49,930 nucleotides of DNA from Paenibacillus amylolyticus (GCF_003719335.1 NZ_RIAS01000024.1:1-49930); one strand, 5' to 3'; counted from the first letter of the stretch, positions 15,891 to 24,283 are shown. Numbers and translations are program-made. Notes: a model not told the origin generated them from the letters alone.

Positions 15891-17570
15891 CTACATTTTG
15901 TCTGGTGCGGATACGCCCACCAGACGGAGCGCTGTCGCGATGACGGTGCGAACGGCACCGATCAGCGCCAGGCGCGCCTGGGTCTGCTGCGCGTCTTCGG
16001 TAATGACGCGATCAGCCCGGTAGTAACTGTGGAACAGGGATGCCAGTTCGTACACATAACGAATGATGCGATGCGGCGCATAACCTGTAGCCGCTGCAGC
16101 GATCTCTTCAGGCAATTCTCCCATTTTACGAAGAAGGTCATACTCGTGCTCGGTGTTCAGCTTGGAGAGATCGATCTGCGCCAGTGGCAACAACTCGATA
16201 CCTTGCTCTTCGGCTTGACGATACACACTGCACACACGCGCGTGTGCATATTGTACGTAGAATACCGGATTTTCATTGGATGTCGAAATCGCCAAATCCA
16301 TGTCAAAGTCCAGATGGGAATCCATGCTGCGCATCGTGAAGAAATAACGAATAGCATCAATGCCAACCTCATCCATCAGGTCTTCCATCGTTACAGCTTT
16401 ACCTGTACGTTTGGACATTTTTACTTTCTCGCCATTCTGGAACAAGCTAACCATCTGTGCAATCAAAACAACCAGCTTATCCGGATCGTTGCCCAGTGCC
16501 TGCATAGCTGCTTTCATCCGAGGAATGTATCCATGGTGATCGGCTCCCCAAATGTTGATCATTGTGTCATAACCACGGGAATACTTATCACGGTGATATG
16601 CAATATCCGGCGTCAGGTAGGTGTACGTACCGTCATTTTTGATCAGCACCCGTTCCTTGTCATCACCATATTGCATCGTTTTGAGCCAGGTTGCGCCATC
16701 TTTTTCATAAATTTCGTTACGGTCACGCAGCTCGTCCAGTACGCGAAGCACTTCACCGTTATCATACAGTGACGTTTCGCTGAACCAGATATCAAAATTG
16801 ACACGGAAGCGGTTCAGGTCACGTTTGATCTTGTCGAGTTCTTTCTCCAGTCCATAATCACGGAAGTATGCTGCGCGATCTCCCGGATGCATGGACAGCA
16901 AGCTGTCTCCTTTTTCCGCAACCAGTTCCTTCGCAAAACCTTTGATGTCTTCACCATGGTACCCATCTTCCGGCATTTCAGCATCTTGACCCAACTCTTG
17001 CAAGTAACGCGCTTCAATAGAACGGGCCAGATTAAATACCTGGTTACCCGCATCATTAATGTAATACTCACGAGTTACATCGTAACCTGCGTAATCGAGA
17101 ATATTGCACAGCGCATCCCCTACAGCCGCTCCGCGGGCATGACCCAGATGCAGACTGCCTGTCGGGTTGGCGCTGACAAATTCCATCTCCACCTTTTTCC
17201 CCGCTCCAACATCGATTCTTCCGTAGTTTTCGCCTTGCTCATGCACCAAGTTAAGCACAGGATAGAGGTAACTCTTGTCCAATTTGAAGTTGATGAATCC
17301 CGGCCCTGCAATCTCTGCCTTCTCAATACCTGCATCTTCAAGATTCAGGTTGGCAATGATCTCCTCGGCAATCTGACGAGGGTTCCGTTTAGCAATCTTG
17401 GTCAACTGCATCGCTGCATTGGTAGCCAGATCACCGTGGGACTTCTCGCGAGGCACTTCAAGCGTAATAGCTGGAAGCTCTTCCTGTGTTACGATGCCAG
17501 CAGCAACAATCGCATTGCCGATGGCTGTACTTACCCGTTCGTTAATCGTATCTAGTGGATTACGTGTCAT
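15891..17570 (-). CDS. argS: Arginyl-tRNA synthetase
   Basis: 559-residue class I synthetase charging tRNA-Arg. N-terminal tRNA-binding domain, then the HIGH-type motif HLGH near residue 143 (SANPTGSLHLGHARGAAVGD), the KMSK loop KMSKRTGKAVTMEDL near 385, and a C-terminal all-helical anticodon-binding domain ending VIATALRLVGVSAPDKM. The ATG at 17570 overlaps the ywiB stop by four bases (ATGA), suggesting coupled translation. The last 40 or so codons are GC-rich and run into the palindromic tract. No T-box was seen in front of the ywiB-argS unit. Confidence 0.97.
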   Translation of the reverse strand: MTRNPLDTINERVSTAIGNAIVAAGIVTQEELPAITLEVPREKSHGDLATNAAMQLTKIAKRNPRQIAEEIIANLNLEDAGIEKAEIAGPGFINFKLDKSYLYPVLNLVHEQGENYGRIDVGAGKKVEMEFVSANPTGSLHLGHARGAAVGDALCNILDYAGYDVTREYYINDAGNQVFNLARSIEARYLQELGQDAEMPEDGYHGEDIKGFAKELVAEKGDSLLSMHPGDRAAYFRDYGLEKELDKIKRDLNRFRVNFDIWFSETSLYDNGEVLRVLDELRDRNEIYEKDGATWLKTMQYGDDKERVLIKNDGTYTYLTPDIAYHRDKYSRGYDTMINIWGADHHGYIPRMKAAMQALGNDPDKLVVLIAQMVSLFQNGEKVKMSKRTGKAVTMEDLMDEVGIDAIRYFFTMRSMDSHLDFDMDLAISTSNENPVFYVQYAHARVCSVYRQAEEQGIELLPLAQIDLSKLNTEHEYDLLRKMGELPEEIAAAATGYAPHRIIRYVYELASLFHSYYRADRVITEDAQQTQARLALIGAVRTVIATALRLVGVSAPDKM

Positions 17571-17992
17571 GAATTTGGTTCCTCCTGTATATGCAAACTA
17601 ATCGCAAAATGTCCGGCTTCTTCATCAAAGCGGTAAAAGTCGTAGCTCCACGCTGCGCGTGCGCTCAATCCCTGAATGGAAAGTTCCAGCTTCTGTGTAT
17701 GCGTAGACAGGGCAAACGACATATATGGTGAACGGTAGAAACCCGGAATCTTACGGTTCAATTCGAACGCCTGCTCCGACTCCACCTCACCATGACGTAT
17801 AATCTTAATGGATTGTCCGCCCAGCTTTAATGTTGTACGGGTTATGCCTCCCTCGGGCCCAGCCTGTGGCTCTTCGTAACGGACATACAAGTATGCCCCC
17901 TTGACCACAGCTTCTCCCTGCATTTCCTGCAGTACATCTTCCCCTTCATAACGGCTGTGCAGCCGGATCTGAACCGGTCGCATCTTCGACAT
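17567..17992 (-). CDS. ywiB: YwiB family protein (DUF1934)
   Basis: 141-residue beta-rich protein of the YwiB/DUF1934 family, a calycin-like fold with unknown ligand. Segments such as KGAYLYVRYEE, LKLGGQSIKIIRHGEVES and SPYMSFALSTHTQKL follow the pattern of alternating strands. No signal peptide or membrane segment. The ATG at 17992 has GGAGG nine bases upstream. It overlaps argS by four bases; B. subtilis also has ywiB next to argS, which supports the call. Confidence 0.85.
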   Translation of the reverse strand: MSKMRPVQIRLHSRYEGEDVLQEMQGEAVVKGAYLYVRYEEPQAGPEGGITRTTLKLGGQSIKIIRHGEVESEQAFELNRKIPGFYRSPYMSFALSTHTQKLELSIQGLSARAAWSYDFYRFDEEAGHFAISLHIQEEPNS

Positions 17993-18403
17993 GAATGTTA
18001 ACCTCCATTATATTCGAGGCGACGCAAAATCAGGACAGCTGGTGAGAACAGCCCTTCCTGAATGGATGTGTCGCTATACACGCTCATATTCCGAATAACT
18101 TGCTCTCCTACACTCTACTGTATAACTATATCCAGTTCACCCGCTCAATTCAAATCCAAATTCAGAGTTTTTTTGTTATACATCAAAAAGAAGAGCCGCA
18201 CCGTACCGTGCAGCCCCTCCCTCAGTTCACATCTATCCCGTTATCTCAATTCATTTATTTGGCCATCATACTTCATACATTCTGTTATCTTGATTCCCTA
18301 AGCTTGCTCTCTTACTTCATTATAATGAAACGTGTTTAGGCAATATTCAAGGAAATACGTAACTTACCCGTTTTCACAGTGGAAATGGTGCATTGTACTC
18401 CAT
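17993..18403. other. Intergenic region upstream of ywiB
   Basis: About 410 bases. It holds a TATAAT close to the ywiB ribosome site and the terminator at 18184-18214 for the leftward arabinofuranosidase unit. Open frames on the plus strand (18062-18339) have no supporting ribosome sites. Nothing else was recognised. Confidence 0.55.
18184..18214 (-). terminator. Probable terminator of the GH51/DUF6171 unit
   Basis: GCTGCAC pairs with GTGCGGC (one GU), and TCTTCTTTTTG follows on the minus strand. Confidence 0.65.
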
Positions 18404-18709
18404 TCATAACCACTGCGATGCATACGGATAAGGACAGGTGGAATCAGCCAGTTTCGCACGTACTTGTACAAGGCAGCCGCAATGCCGGCACGTTGTTCCA
18501 TATTGCAGATCAGGGCAGCCTGAGCAGATCGCAAGGCGACGCTCATACTCCTCATCTTCTACCGCTACGCGTGAGCGTGAAGCGATCTCCACCAGACGGG
18601 CCATTTTGGCATCACTGATATGAATATCATACTGGCTGTCACACCCTTTACAGGGTTCGTTTCTTCCCTCACGGGACTGGTGTTGGTATTGGTGATTGCT
18701 GGCCTTCAT
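18404..18709 (-). CDS. Cysteine-rich small protein, DUF6171-like
   Basis: 101-residue soluble protein with paired cysteines: PCKGC near residues 20-23, CSGCPDLQYG near 62-65, then TCRHCGC and a final TCPYP. The spacing suggests one or two zinc-ribbon sites. I recall this pattern from the DUF6171 family, whose function is unknown. Its ATG lies three bases past the stop of the arabinofuranosidase gene, and its ribosome site (CAGGG) overlaps that gene's last codons. The two are therefore probably co-transcribed and translationally coupled. Nothing in the sequence points to a role in sugar metabolism. Confidence 0.7.
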   Translation of the reverse strand: MKASNHQYQHQSREGRNEPCKGCDSQYDIHISDAKMARLVEIASRSRVAVEDEEYERRLAICSGCPDLQYGTTCRHCGCLVQVRAKLADSTCPYPYASQWL

Positions 18710-18712
18710 ACT

Positions 18713-20194
18713 TTAACCCTGAACAGCGACCAGACCAACGGAAGCCGGAGGCAACACAAAACGCAATGTATTATTCTCCAAAACAAGCCCTTCCCAAGCT
18801 ACAGGTTTCACCAGATCTGGCTGCTCGAACGTATTAAACGATCCAAAGTCAGTGTTATGGAGCAACTGCCCCGATACGCTTGCCGCTTGACCTGCCTCCA
18901 GTTGCACGACTACTTCAAGCTCATCCGTATGACTGAGATTACATGCTGTCGCATGAATAACGCCATCTTTGTTCCGTGATGCAGACAGGCTAAGCTGCGG
19001 AATCGTCTCCTCACCAAATGTATATCCCGGGCTCTCATAGTTAAGATCCAGACGTTGTGCATCCATATGGACTTGATACATGTCGAACACGTGATACGTT
19101 GGCGTCAGGAGCATTTTATCCCCTTCAGTGAGTACGAGTGATTGCAGTACATTAACGATCTGAGCCAGATTCGCCATATGCACCCGTTTGTTATGCTGAT
19201 TGAAGATGTTCAGGTTCACCGCTGCAAGCACTGCATCCCGCATTGTATTCTGTTGGTAAAGGAATCCCGGATTGGTTCCTGGCTCAACGTTGTACCACGT
19301 TCCCCACTCATCTACGATGATCCCTACTCGGCCTTCCGGATCATATTTATCCATAATTTCGGAGTGCTTTATAAGCAATTCATCCATAAACAGCGTTTTC
19401 TTCAATGTAGTGAACCATTCAGCCTCTCCAAAACCGGTAGCATTCCCTTTGTCTTCCCATACGCCTGTCGGAATCGTGTAGTAATGAAGGCTAATACCAT
19501 CCATGAAACGGGCCGCTTCCCGCATCAACACTTCCATCCACTCATAGTTGCTGTCGTTCGGTCCACAAGCAATTTTATAGATCTGATTTCCGGAATAATT
19601 ACGTACATATGTAGCGTAACGACGATATTCATCTGCATAATACTCTGGACGCATGTTGCCGCCGCAGCCCCAGTTCTCATTGCCCACACCAAAATATTTC
19701 AGCTTCCACGGCTCGTCACGACCGTTTTGCTTCCGCCAGTTCGCCATAGGAGACTCACCGTCAAACGTAATGTATTCTACCCATTCCTGCATTTCCTGTA
19801 CCGTTCCGCTACCCAGGTTACCGCTGATATAAGGTTCTGCACCAAGCAGCTCACACAGCCTCATGAATTCATGTGTACCAAAATGGTTATTCTCCTCCAC
19901 GCCGCCCCAGTGGGTATTAATCATGCGTGCTCGTTCACTTTTTGGCCCTACACCATCCTTCCAGTGATATTCATCAGCAAAACAACCACCTGGCCAGCGA
20001 AGCACCGGAATGTTCAACTTCTGAAGTGCCGCAAGTACATCGTTCCGAATGCCTTCAGTATTCGGAATAGGTGAATCTTCCCCCACCCAAAGACCTTCAT
20101 AAATACAGCGTCCCAAGTGCTCGGAAAAGTGACCATATATATTGCGATTTATTAATCCTTTATCTGAATCAGACTTTAAAATAACATTAACCAT
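18713..20194 (-). CDS. abfA: Alpha-L-arabinofuranosidase, GH51
   Basis: 493-residue glycoside hydrolase releasing terminal arabinofuranosyl groups from arabinan or arabinoxylan oligosaccharides. GH51 landmarks: NRNIYGHFSEHLGRCIYEG, VLRWPGGCFADEYHW, the acid/base Glu in GNENWGCGG (about residue 171) and the nucleophile Glu in VDEWGTWY (about 295). A C-terminal beta domain follows. No signal peptide, so it is probably cytoplasmic, acting on imported oligosaccharides. The ATG at 20194 has AAGGGGG upstream; the longer frame to 20224 has none. No transporter or regulator gene is adjacent, which is unusual for a carbohydrate locus. The symbol is by analogy. Confidence 0.93.
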   Translation of the reverse strand: MVNVILKSDSDKGLINRNIYGHFSEHLGRCIYEGLWVGEDSPIPNTEGIRNDVLAALQKLNIPVLRWPGGCFADEYHWKDGVGPKSERARMINTHWGGVEENNHFGTHEFMRLCELLGAEPYISGNLGSGTVQEMQEWVEYITFDGESPMANWRKQNGRDEPWKLKYFGVGNENWGCGGNMRPEYYADEYRRYATYVRNYSGNQIYKIACGPNDSNYEWMEVLMREAARFMDGISLHYYTIPTGVWEDKGNATGFGEAEWFTTLKKTLFMDELLIKHSEIMDKYDPEGRVGIIVDEWGTWYNVEPGTNPGFLYQQNTMRDAVLAAVNLNIFNQHNKRVHMANLAQIVNVLQSLVLTEGDKMLLTPTYHVFDMYQVHMDAQRLDLNYESPGYTFGEETIPQLSLSASRNKDGVIHATACNLSHTDELEVVVQLEAGQAASVSGQLLHNTDFGSFNTFEQPDLVKPVAWEGLVLENNTLRFVLPPASVGLVAVQG

Positions 20195-20408
20195 TATTTC
20201 AACCCCCTTGAAATGTATTGTCAACGCTTACAATAACCTGTTTGGAGACAGGTTTCAACCCTTTTATTGCCTAAACAAAAAGCCCTTTCCCAAGTTAATT
20301 TTCAGGAAAAGAGCATATTTGATATGACATCTATTCAACCCAACCAAAATTTCATATAGATTAGCTTTAGTTTGAATTAGCTAATACATAAATTCATTTC
20401 AAAGCTTG

Positions 20409-21611
20409 TTAATTCTGTTCTGAGCGGACTGAAATTTTTTCAGACCAGGTTATTCCACCGTCCGTTGTCTCATAGACGGCAGGTCTGTTCTCGCTTGTGA
20501 CAACAAGCCAGCCGATCTTCGTTGTCGGGAACGAGATACGCGAACTATAACCTTCCGTTTTCAGATCAACGTTTTTCCACGTGGAACCTGCATCAAAGGA
20601 TCGTCCGATTCCAACCTTGTCCGTTGCCGGTGATCCAGCAGAGAGATATGCAGTCTGGTTACCAACCAGTGCCATATTGCCTGGATGTCCACCAGGATTA
20701 GCCGGGCCGCTTCCTTTGCCTTCTTGATTGGAACCAGGTGCTGGCCCTGCGCCTGCTGTCGATTGAGCGAAAACCTGTCTCCAGTTCTCTCCTTGATCAC
20801 CACTCGCATAGAGTGAGTAGGATTGCTGGGACATGCCCGCATCTCCATATAGGATAGCCCATACCTGAGATCCATGCGCATACAGGTCTGCTCCATTCCA
20901 TGTATCTGATTTCACCCGAAGAGCTGTACTCCAACTCTTACCTCCATCACTTGTCTTCTCAAGCTTATAGCCTGTTCCCGGTACAACTACAACAGCATAT
21001 CCCTGCTTATCTGTAGTAAAACTAGTGGCTCTGGTGTTGGCTGGCGTATTCATTTTACTCCACGTTACACCGCCATTGGACGTTCGATATGAACCGTTAT
21101 AGCTGTATCCGTAGCCGTTATTTTTATCACTGAAATCAATCCGCTTAAATTGCGGAACACCCGGCGTGTCAAGCCTCTTCCAGTGTGAACCCCCATCGTC
21201 AGTACGGATGAGATACGTTAGTGAGGGGCCCTTCACGCCTGCCAGGGCATACCCTGTAACGTTATTGGGGAAGTTTAATTGTTCAAACTGCCACTGCCCC
21301 GTGTATATGGATTGCCAAGTACAGCCTGCATTCGAAGTTCCAATCAAGAAACCTTTACCTGCCGCCCGTCCTGTAGTTTGATTCAGAAAATCAATATCCG
21401 TAAATTGCAACTGCTGCCCTTCGACACCACTGCCTTTTTTCAATTCTGGTGTCAGTCCATGACCTCCTGTGCCGCATGTTGCGGTTGAAGGCGCTGCACT
21501 CGCATTAGGTAATGTATGCGCCTGTCCAATTCCCCATAATAGTGTGAGCGCTAAAGTTATCACGCTTGCTCGTTTCCATGTCTTGGTGTTCTTAGTTGTC
21601 TTGATTCTCAT
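20409..21611 (-). CDS. Secreted protein with BNR/Asp-box repeats
   Basis: 400-residue protein with an N-terminal signal peptide (basic start, hydrophobic LALTLLWGIG, cleavage near ASAA). At least six Asp-box motifs follow: TDDGGSHW, TSNGGVTW, TSDGGKSW, SGDQGENW, SFDAGSTW and TTDGGITW. The repeats predict a beta-propeller like those of sialidases, sortilin and Ycf48-type proteins, but no catalytic signature was recognised. A Gly/Pro/Ser-rich insertion occurs near residues 295-315. The ATG at 21611 follows AGGAGG by eight bases. Function unknown; extracellular binding or a carbohydrate-related role is possible given the neighbouring arabinofuranosidase. Confidence 0.8.
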   Translation of the reverse strand: MRIKTTKNTKTWKRASVITLALTLLWGIGQAHTLPNASAAPSTATCGTGGHGLTPELKKGSGVEGQQLQFTDIDFLNQTTGRAAGKGFLIGTSNAGCTWQSIYTGQWQFEQLNFPNNVTGYALAGVKGPSLTYLIRTDDGGSHWKRLDTPGVPQFKRIDFSDKNNGYGYSYNGSYRTSNGGVTWSKMNTPANTRATSFTTDKQGYAVVVVPGTGYKLEKTSDGGKSWSTALRVKSDTWNGADLYAHGSQVWAILYGDAGMSQQSYSLYASGDQGENWRQVFAQSTAGAGPAPGSNQEGKGSGPANPGGHPGNMALVGNQTAYLSAGSPATDKVGIGRSFDAGSTWKNVDLKTEGYSSRISFPTTKIGWLVVTSENRPAVYETTDGGITWSEKISVRSEQN

Positions 21612-21695
21612 TGGTAACACCTCCTTCTATCGTTTTACCCCAAATCGCACAATATAACGTAACAAATCGGGTGAAAGCAGATGACAATTTTGCAA

Positions 21696-21744
21696 GAAAA
21701 AAACCACCTTTACCCATGACGGTGTCCATCTGGTTAAAAGTGGT
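21696..21744 (-). terminator. Minus-strand terminator with no obvious gene
   Basis: ACCACTTTTAACC pairs imperfectly with GGGTAAAGGTGGT, followed by seven T on the minus strand. It lies 85 bases upstream of the BNR gene's start. The nearest minus-strand gene feeding it is speB, 570 bases away, with the small plus-strand peptide gene in between. Confidence 0.75.
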
Positions 21745-21861
21745 GCATTCATTTTTATTCAAAAAGTAAAACTCTCATTATTAATTTACCATCTATGATG
21801 AAAATGGATGGTCCAAAATCTTAAATCAATTAACAAATCATAGAGCAACAGGAACATATGT

Positions 21862-21869
21862 GCTATAAT
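21862..21869 (+). promoter_or_regulatory. Extended -10 promoter of the small-peptide gene
   Basis: A perfect TATAAT (21864-21869) is preceded by TG one base away, an extended -10 element. No good -35 hexamer is present at 16-18 bases. The predicted start is near 21876, about 70 bases before the ribosome site. Confidence 0.75.
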
Positions 21870-21943
21870 TAGAGGTATGGACTTATCATTGAGTGTGGAT
21901 GTTTTCTGATCACGGCGCTGCTTTCCGAGAGAGGGTGACGTCG

Positions 21944-22075
21944 ATGGTCAAACTTGTGGCGTGGCTTGATGTAATCCGGTGGATTGCTGCGATCCTCAGT
22001 ATTGTGCTGAGCGGACGAAAGCTGTATCGTTGGTTACGCAAAAAGCTTCGGAACAAGCGAAAACCCACCTCATAA
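21944..22075 (+). CDS. Small membrane peptide, type I toxin-like
   Basis: Predicted 43-residue peptide: a hydrophobic helix (LVAWLDVIRWIAAILSIVL) followed by a strongly basic tail of Lys/Arg pairs. This layout resembles the small membrane toxins of Bacillota type I toxin-antitoxin loci. The ATG at 21944 is preceded by GAGAGGG; the frame is open further upstream to 21893. The gene has its own promoter (21862-21869), and the stem of terminator T1 overlaps the last codons, as in other compact toxin genes. A minus-strand promoter with no gene (22278-22306) faces it. It is not matched to a named family by me; it might instead be a regulatory membrane peptide. Confidence 0.6.
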   Translation: MVKLVAWLDVIRWIAAILSIVLSGRKLYRWLRKKLRNKRKPTS

Positions 22076-22099
22076 GGTTAGCCGCCTACGGTGGGTTTT
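22060..22099 (+). terminator. Terminator T1 of the small-peptide gene
   Basis: A perfect 10-bp stem AAAACCCACC/GGTGGGTTTT with a 20-base loop overlaps the stop codon. The stem's own A/T ends supply a short T-run on both strands, so it may act bidirectionally but weakly. Confidence 0.75.
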
Positions 22100-22159
22100 G
22101 CTTGAATAGCACTATTTAATTCTTGCACGCCGTGGCAATCCACAGCCTTTCGGGTCCTA

Positions 22160-22198
22160 AGAGTCATTACCGTTGGCGCGGTAATGGCTCTTTATTTA
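22160..22198 (+). terminator. Terminator T2 downstream of the small-peptide gene
   Basis: A 13-bp stem (AGAGTCATTACCG with CGGTAATGGCTCT, one GU) with a six-base loop is followed by TTATTT on the plus strand. Together with T1 it gives the peptide gene two tandem terminators. Confidence 0.8.
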
Positions 22199-22277
22199 GT
22201 ATATGGTCGAACCCGCACACCCTATACTTCACGACTGTAATATATCGATTAATATATTACTAAACTCTTATGTGTCC

Positions 22278-22306
22278 AGTATAACATAGGCCGAAACAGA
22301 AGTTAA
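22278..22306 (-). promoter_or_regulatory. Orphan minus-strand promoter after speB
   Basis: TTAACT (22301-22306) and TATACT (22278-22283) lie exactly 17 bases apart on the minus strand, just beyond the speB stop codon at 22313. It points away from speB toward the plus-strand small-peptide gene. Confidence 0.65.
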
Positions 22307-22312
22307 GTTCAC

Positions 22313-23182
22313 TTACTTCACGAACCCAAGCAACATTTCACGAATCAACTTGGCAGCTACGATCTGTGTCTGTTGTGTCGGATCATAGATTGGGGCTACT
22401 TCAACCAAGTCACAGCCCACGACATTCACATCCGATCCAGCGATCATGTGAACTGCTTCAAGCAGTTCTTTGGATGTAATTCCGCCAGCTTCTGCTGTTC
22501 CAGTTCCTGGTGCAGCAGAAGGATCAAGCACGTCGATGTCGATCGTCACATAGACTGGACGGTTGCCCATTTTCGGCAAAGCTTCCTTCATTGGAGCCGC
22601 TACTTCAAACGGGTAGAAGTTAATATTCTCACGGCCATACTGGAACTCCTCACGGGAGCCAGAACGGATACCGAATTGATATATATTTTGACCGCCCATC
22701 AATTCAGCAGCTTTACGTACAGGTGTGGAGTGAGACAGGGGCTCGCCTTCATAGTGTTCACGAAGGTCTGCGTGTGCATCAATATGGATCAGAATGAGAT
22801 CCGGGTATTTCTTGTACATCTGTTGGATGACAGGCCATGTCACCAAATGCTCGCCGCCCAGGCCAATCGGGAACTTGTCATCTGCCAGCAGGCTGCCAAT
22901 GTACTCATGGATAACCTCAAGACTGCGTCCTGCGTTACCGAATGGCAACAACAAATCTCCCGCATCAAAATAGGTCATGTCCACGATACTTTTATCGAGA
23001 TACGGGCTGTACTCTTCGAGTCCAACCGAAGCCTGACGGATATGAGCCGGGCCGAAACGGGAACCGGGACGGAAGCTGACAGTATAGTCCATCGGCATAC
23101 CATAGATGACCGCTTTGGAGTTTTCATAATCCTCAGAACTGCAAATAAATACGTTTCCTGAATAAGCTTGATCCAGTTTCAT
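22313..23182 (-). CDS. speB: Agmatinase
   Basis: 289-residue ureohydrolase converting agmatine to putrescine and urea in polyamine synthesis. The binuclear manganese site is visible in LGGEHLV, HIDAHADLRE and TIDIDVLDP, and the fold-typical SFRPGSRFGPAHIRQ is near the N-terminus. The ATG at 23182 follows GGGGA by about nine bases and lies 14 bases after the speE stop, so speE-speB form an operon as in B. subtilis. The product putrescine is the substrate of SpeE. No terminator is obvious directly after the stop codon; an orphan promoter begins there. Confidence 0.95.
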   Translation of the reverse strand: MKLDQAYSGNVFICSSEDYENSKAVIYGMPMDYTVSFRPGSRFGPAHIRQASVGLEEYSPYLDKSIVDMTYFDAGDLLLPFGNAGRSLEVIHEYIGSLLADDKFPIGLGGEHLVTWPVIQQMYKKYPDLILIHIDAHADLREHYEGEPLSHSTPVRKAAELMGGQNIYQFGIRSGSREEFQYGRENINFYPFEVAAPMKEALPKMGNRPVYVTIDIDVLDPSAAPGTGTAEAGGITSKELLEAVHMIAGSDVNVVGCDLVEVAPIYDPTQQTQIVAAKLIREMLLGFVK

Positions 23183-23196
23183 TCTTCATTTCCCCT

Positions 23197-24024
23197 TTAT
23201 TTCGTTAAATCTTCCACGAATTTTGGAAGTACAAATGCCGCTTTGTGCAGACGCGGAGAATAATACTTCGTATCCATCTCCGGGATTTGAGTCTCGTCCA
23301 CCGCAAGTGGGTTATGCGTTTTGCTACCCATAGTAAATGTCCATAGACCACTTGGGTAGGTTGGAATATTACAGCCGTACACATGTACGATCGGGAAGAT
23401 TTCTTTGACGTCTTTGTTCACCTTCTGGATCAGGTCTGCCTTGAACCAAGGGTTGTCCGTCTGGGCGACGAAGATTCCGTCTTCTTTGAGCGCTTCATAG
23501 ATCCCCTGGTAGAAACCGCGCTCAAAGAGCGGAGCGGCTGGGCCTACAGGTTCTGTAGAGTCTACGATAATGACGTCGTACTCATTTTTATGTTCAATAA
23601 TATGCATGTAACCATCGTTAACGAGCACTTCAACGTTCGGCTCATCCAACTTGCCAGCGATTTCAGGTAGATACGTTTTGGAATATTCGATCACTTTACT
23701 GTCAATTTCGACGAGAACCGCTTTTTCTACAGACGCATGTTTGATGACTTCACGGATCACACCACCATCACCACCGCCAACCACCAGTACTTTTTTCGGA
23801 TTAGGGTGAGTGTTCAAGGCCGGATGTGCAGCCATCTCATGATAGACAAACTCGTCCTTAACCGTCGTCATCACCATGCCGTCCAATACTAGCATGTTAC
23901 CGAACTCTTCAGTTTCAACCATTGCGAGGTCTTGAAAATCCGTTTGTTCTGTGACGTAAGTCTGTTTAATCTTTGCGGTAATGCCGAACACAGGGGTCTG
24001 CTTCTCTGTAAACCACAATTCCAT
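23197..24024 (-). CDS. speE: Spermidine synthase
   Basis: 275-residue aminopropyltransferase making spermidine from putrescine and decarboxylated S-adenosylmethionine. Family motifs: MELWFTEKQTP start, VLDGMVMTTVKDEFVYHEM, the nucleotide-binding VLVVGGGDGGVIREVIKH, VEIDSKVIEYSK, and the catalytic region DVIIVDSTEPVGPA. The ATG at 24024 has GAAGG nine bases upstream; the longer frame to 24102 lacks a site. It is the first gene of speE-speB and is divergent from pbpG, as ywhE and speE are neighbours in B. subtilis. Confidence 0.96.
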   Translation of the reverse strand: MELWFTEKQTPVFGITAKIKQTYVTEQTDFQDLAMVETEEFGNMLVLDGMVMTTVKDEFVYHEMAAHPALNTHPNPKKVLVVGGGDGGVIREVIKHASVEKAVLVEIDSKVIEYSKTYLPEIAGKLDEPNVEVLVNDGYMHIIEHKNEYDVIIVDSTEPVGPAAPLFERGFYQGIYEALKEDGIFVAQTDNPWFKADLIQKVNKDVKEIFPIVHVYGCNIPTYPSGLWTFTMGSKTHNPLAVDETQIPEMDTKYYSPRLHKAAFVLPKFVEDLTK

Positions 24025-24283
24025 GATCGTTACCTTCTTTCTATAAAAGTAATGAGTGATCACTTTAAATACATAATCACTGGTCTGTTCGCCCAAACAC
24101 ACTGTAGTATGTTGTGCCGAACCCTACCTTTTCATTACCCTTTTGCATTATACGCGATAGATGATTCAACTGTAAAACGGTTTTCAGGCCGAAATTGACT
24201 TATAATTTATGCACTTCACAGACGAATTGAATATCCCGGTTATTCCCGTCCCATACTGGAAAGAAAAGAGAGGAGCCCGTTCC

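Larger units (their letters stand above)
22060..22271 (-). ncRNA. Predicted antisense RNA opposing the small-peptide mRNA
   Basis: Inferred from a strong minus-strand promoter (22278-22306) that has no downstream coding gene for more than 600 bases. The RNA would start near 22271 and run leftward over the 3' part of the peptide mRNA. It would end either at T1 read in reverse (about 22060) or at the strong minus-strand terminator at 21696-21744. A 3'-overlapping antisense RNA is the arrangement of B. subtilis bsrG/SR4 and txpA/RatA. The transcript itself has not been observed. Confidence 0.45.

Noticed and set aside
15307..15958. Several minus-strand open frames across the protease 3' end
   Set aside because: Overlapping Ala/Arg/Pro/Cys-rich frames produced by base composition; the protease frame on the plus strand carries the catalytic Ser motif.
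15516..16772. Plus-strand open frame of 418 codons over the GC-rich tract and argS
   Set aside because: It lies mostly antisense to argS and in palindromic high-GC DNA where stop codons are rare; Cys/His/Arg-rich translation and no ribosome site. argS itself is unmistakable.
19142..20074. Plus-strand open frame of 310 codons opposite the arabinofuranosidase gene
   Set aside because: Antisense shadow of a gene with clear GH51 motifs; composition is not protein-like.
22060..22198. Paired hairpins considered as a riboswitch for speB
   Set aside because: They lie downstream of speB relative to its direction; both read as plus-strand terminators of the small-peptide gene.
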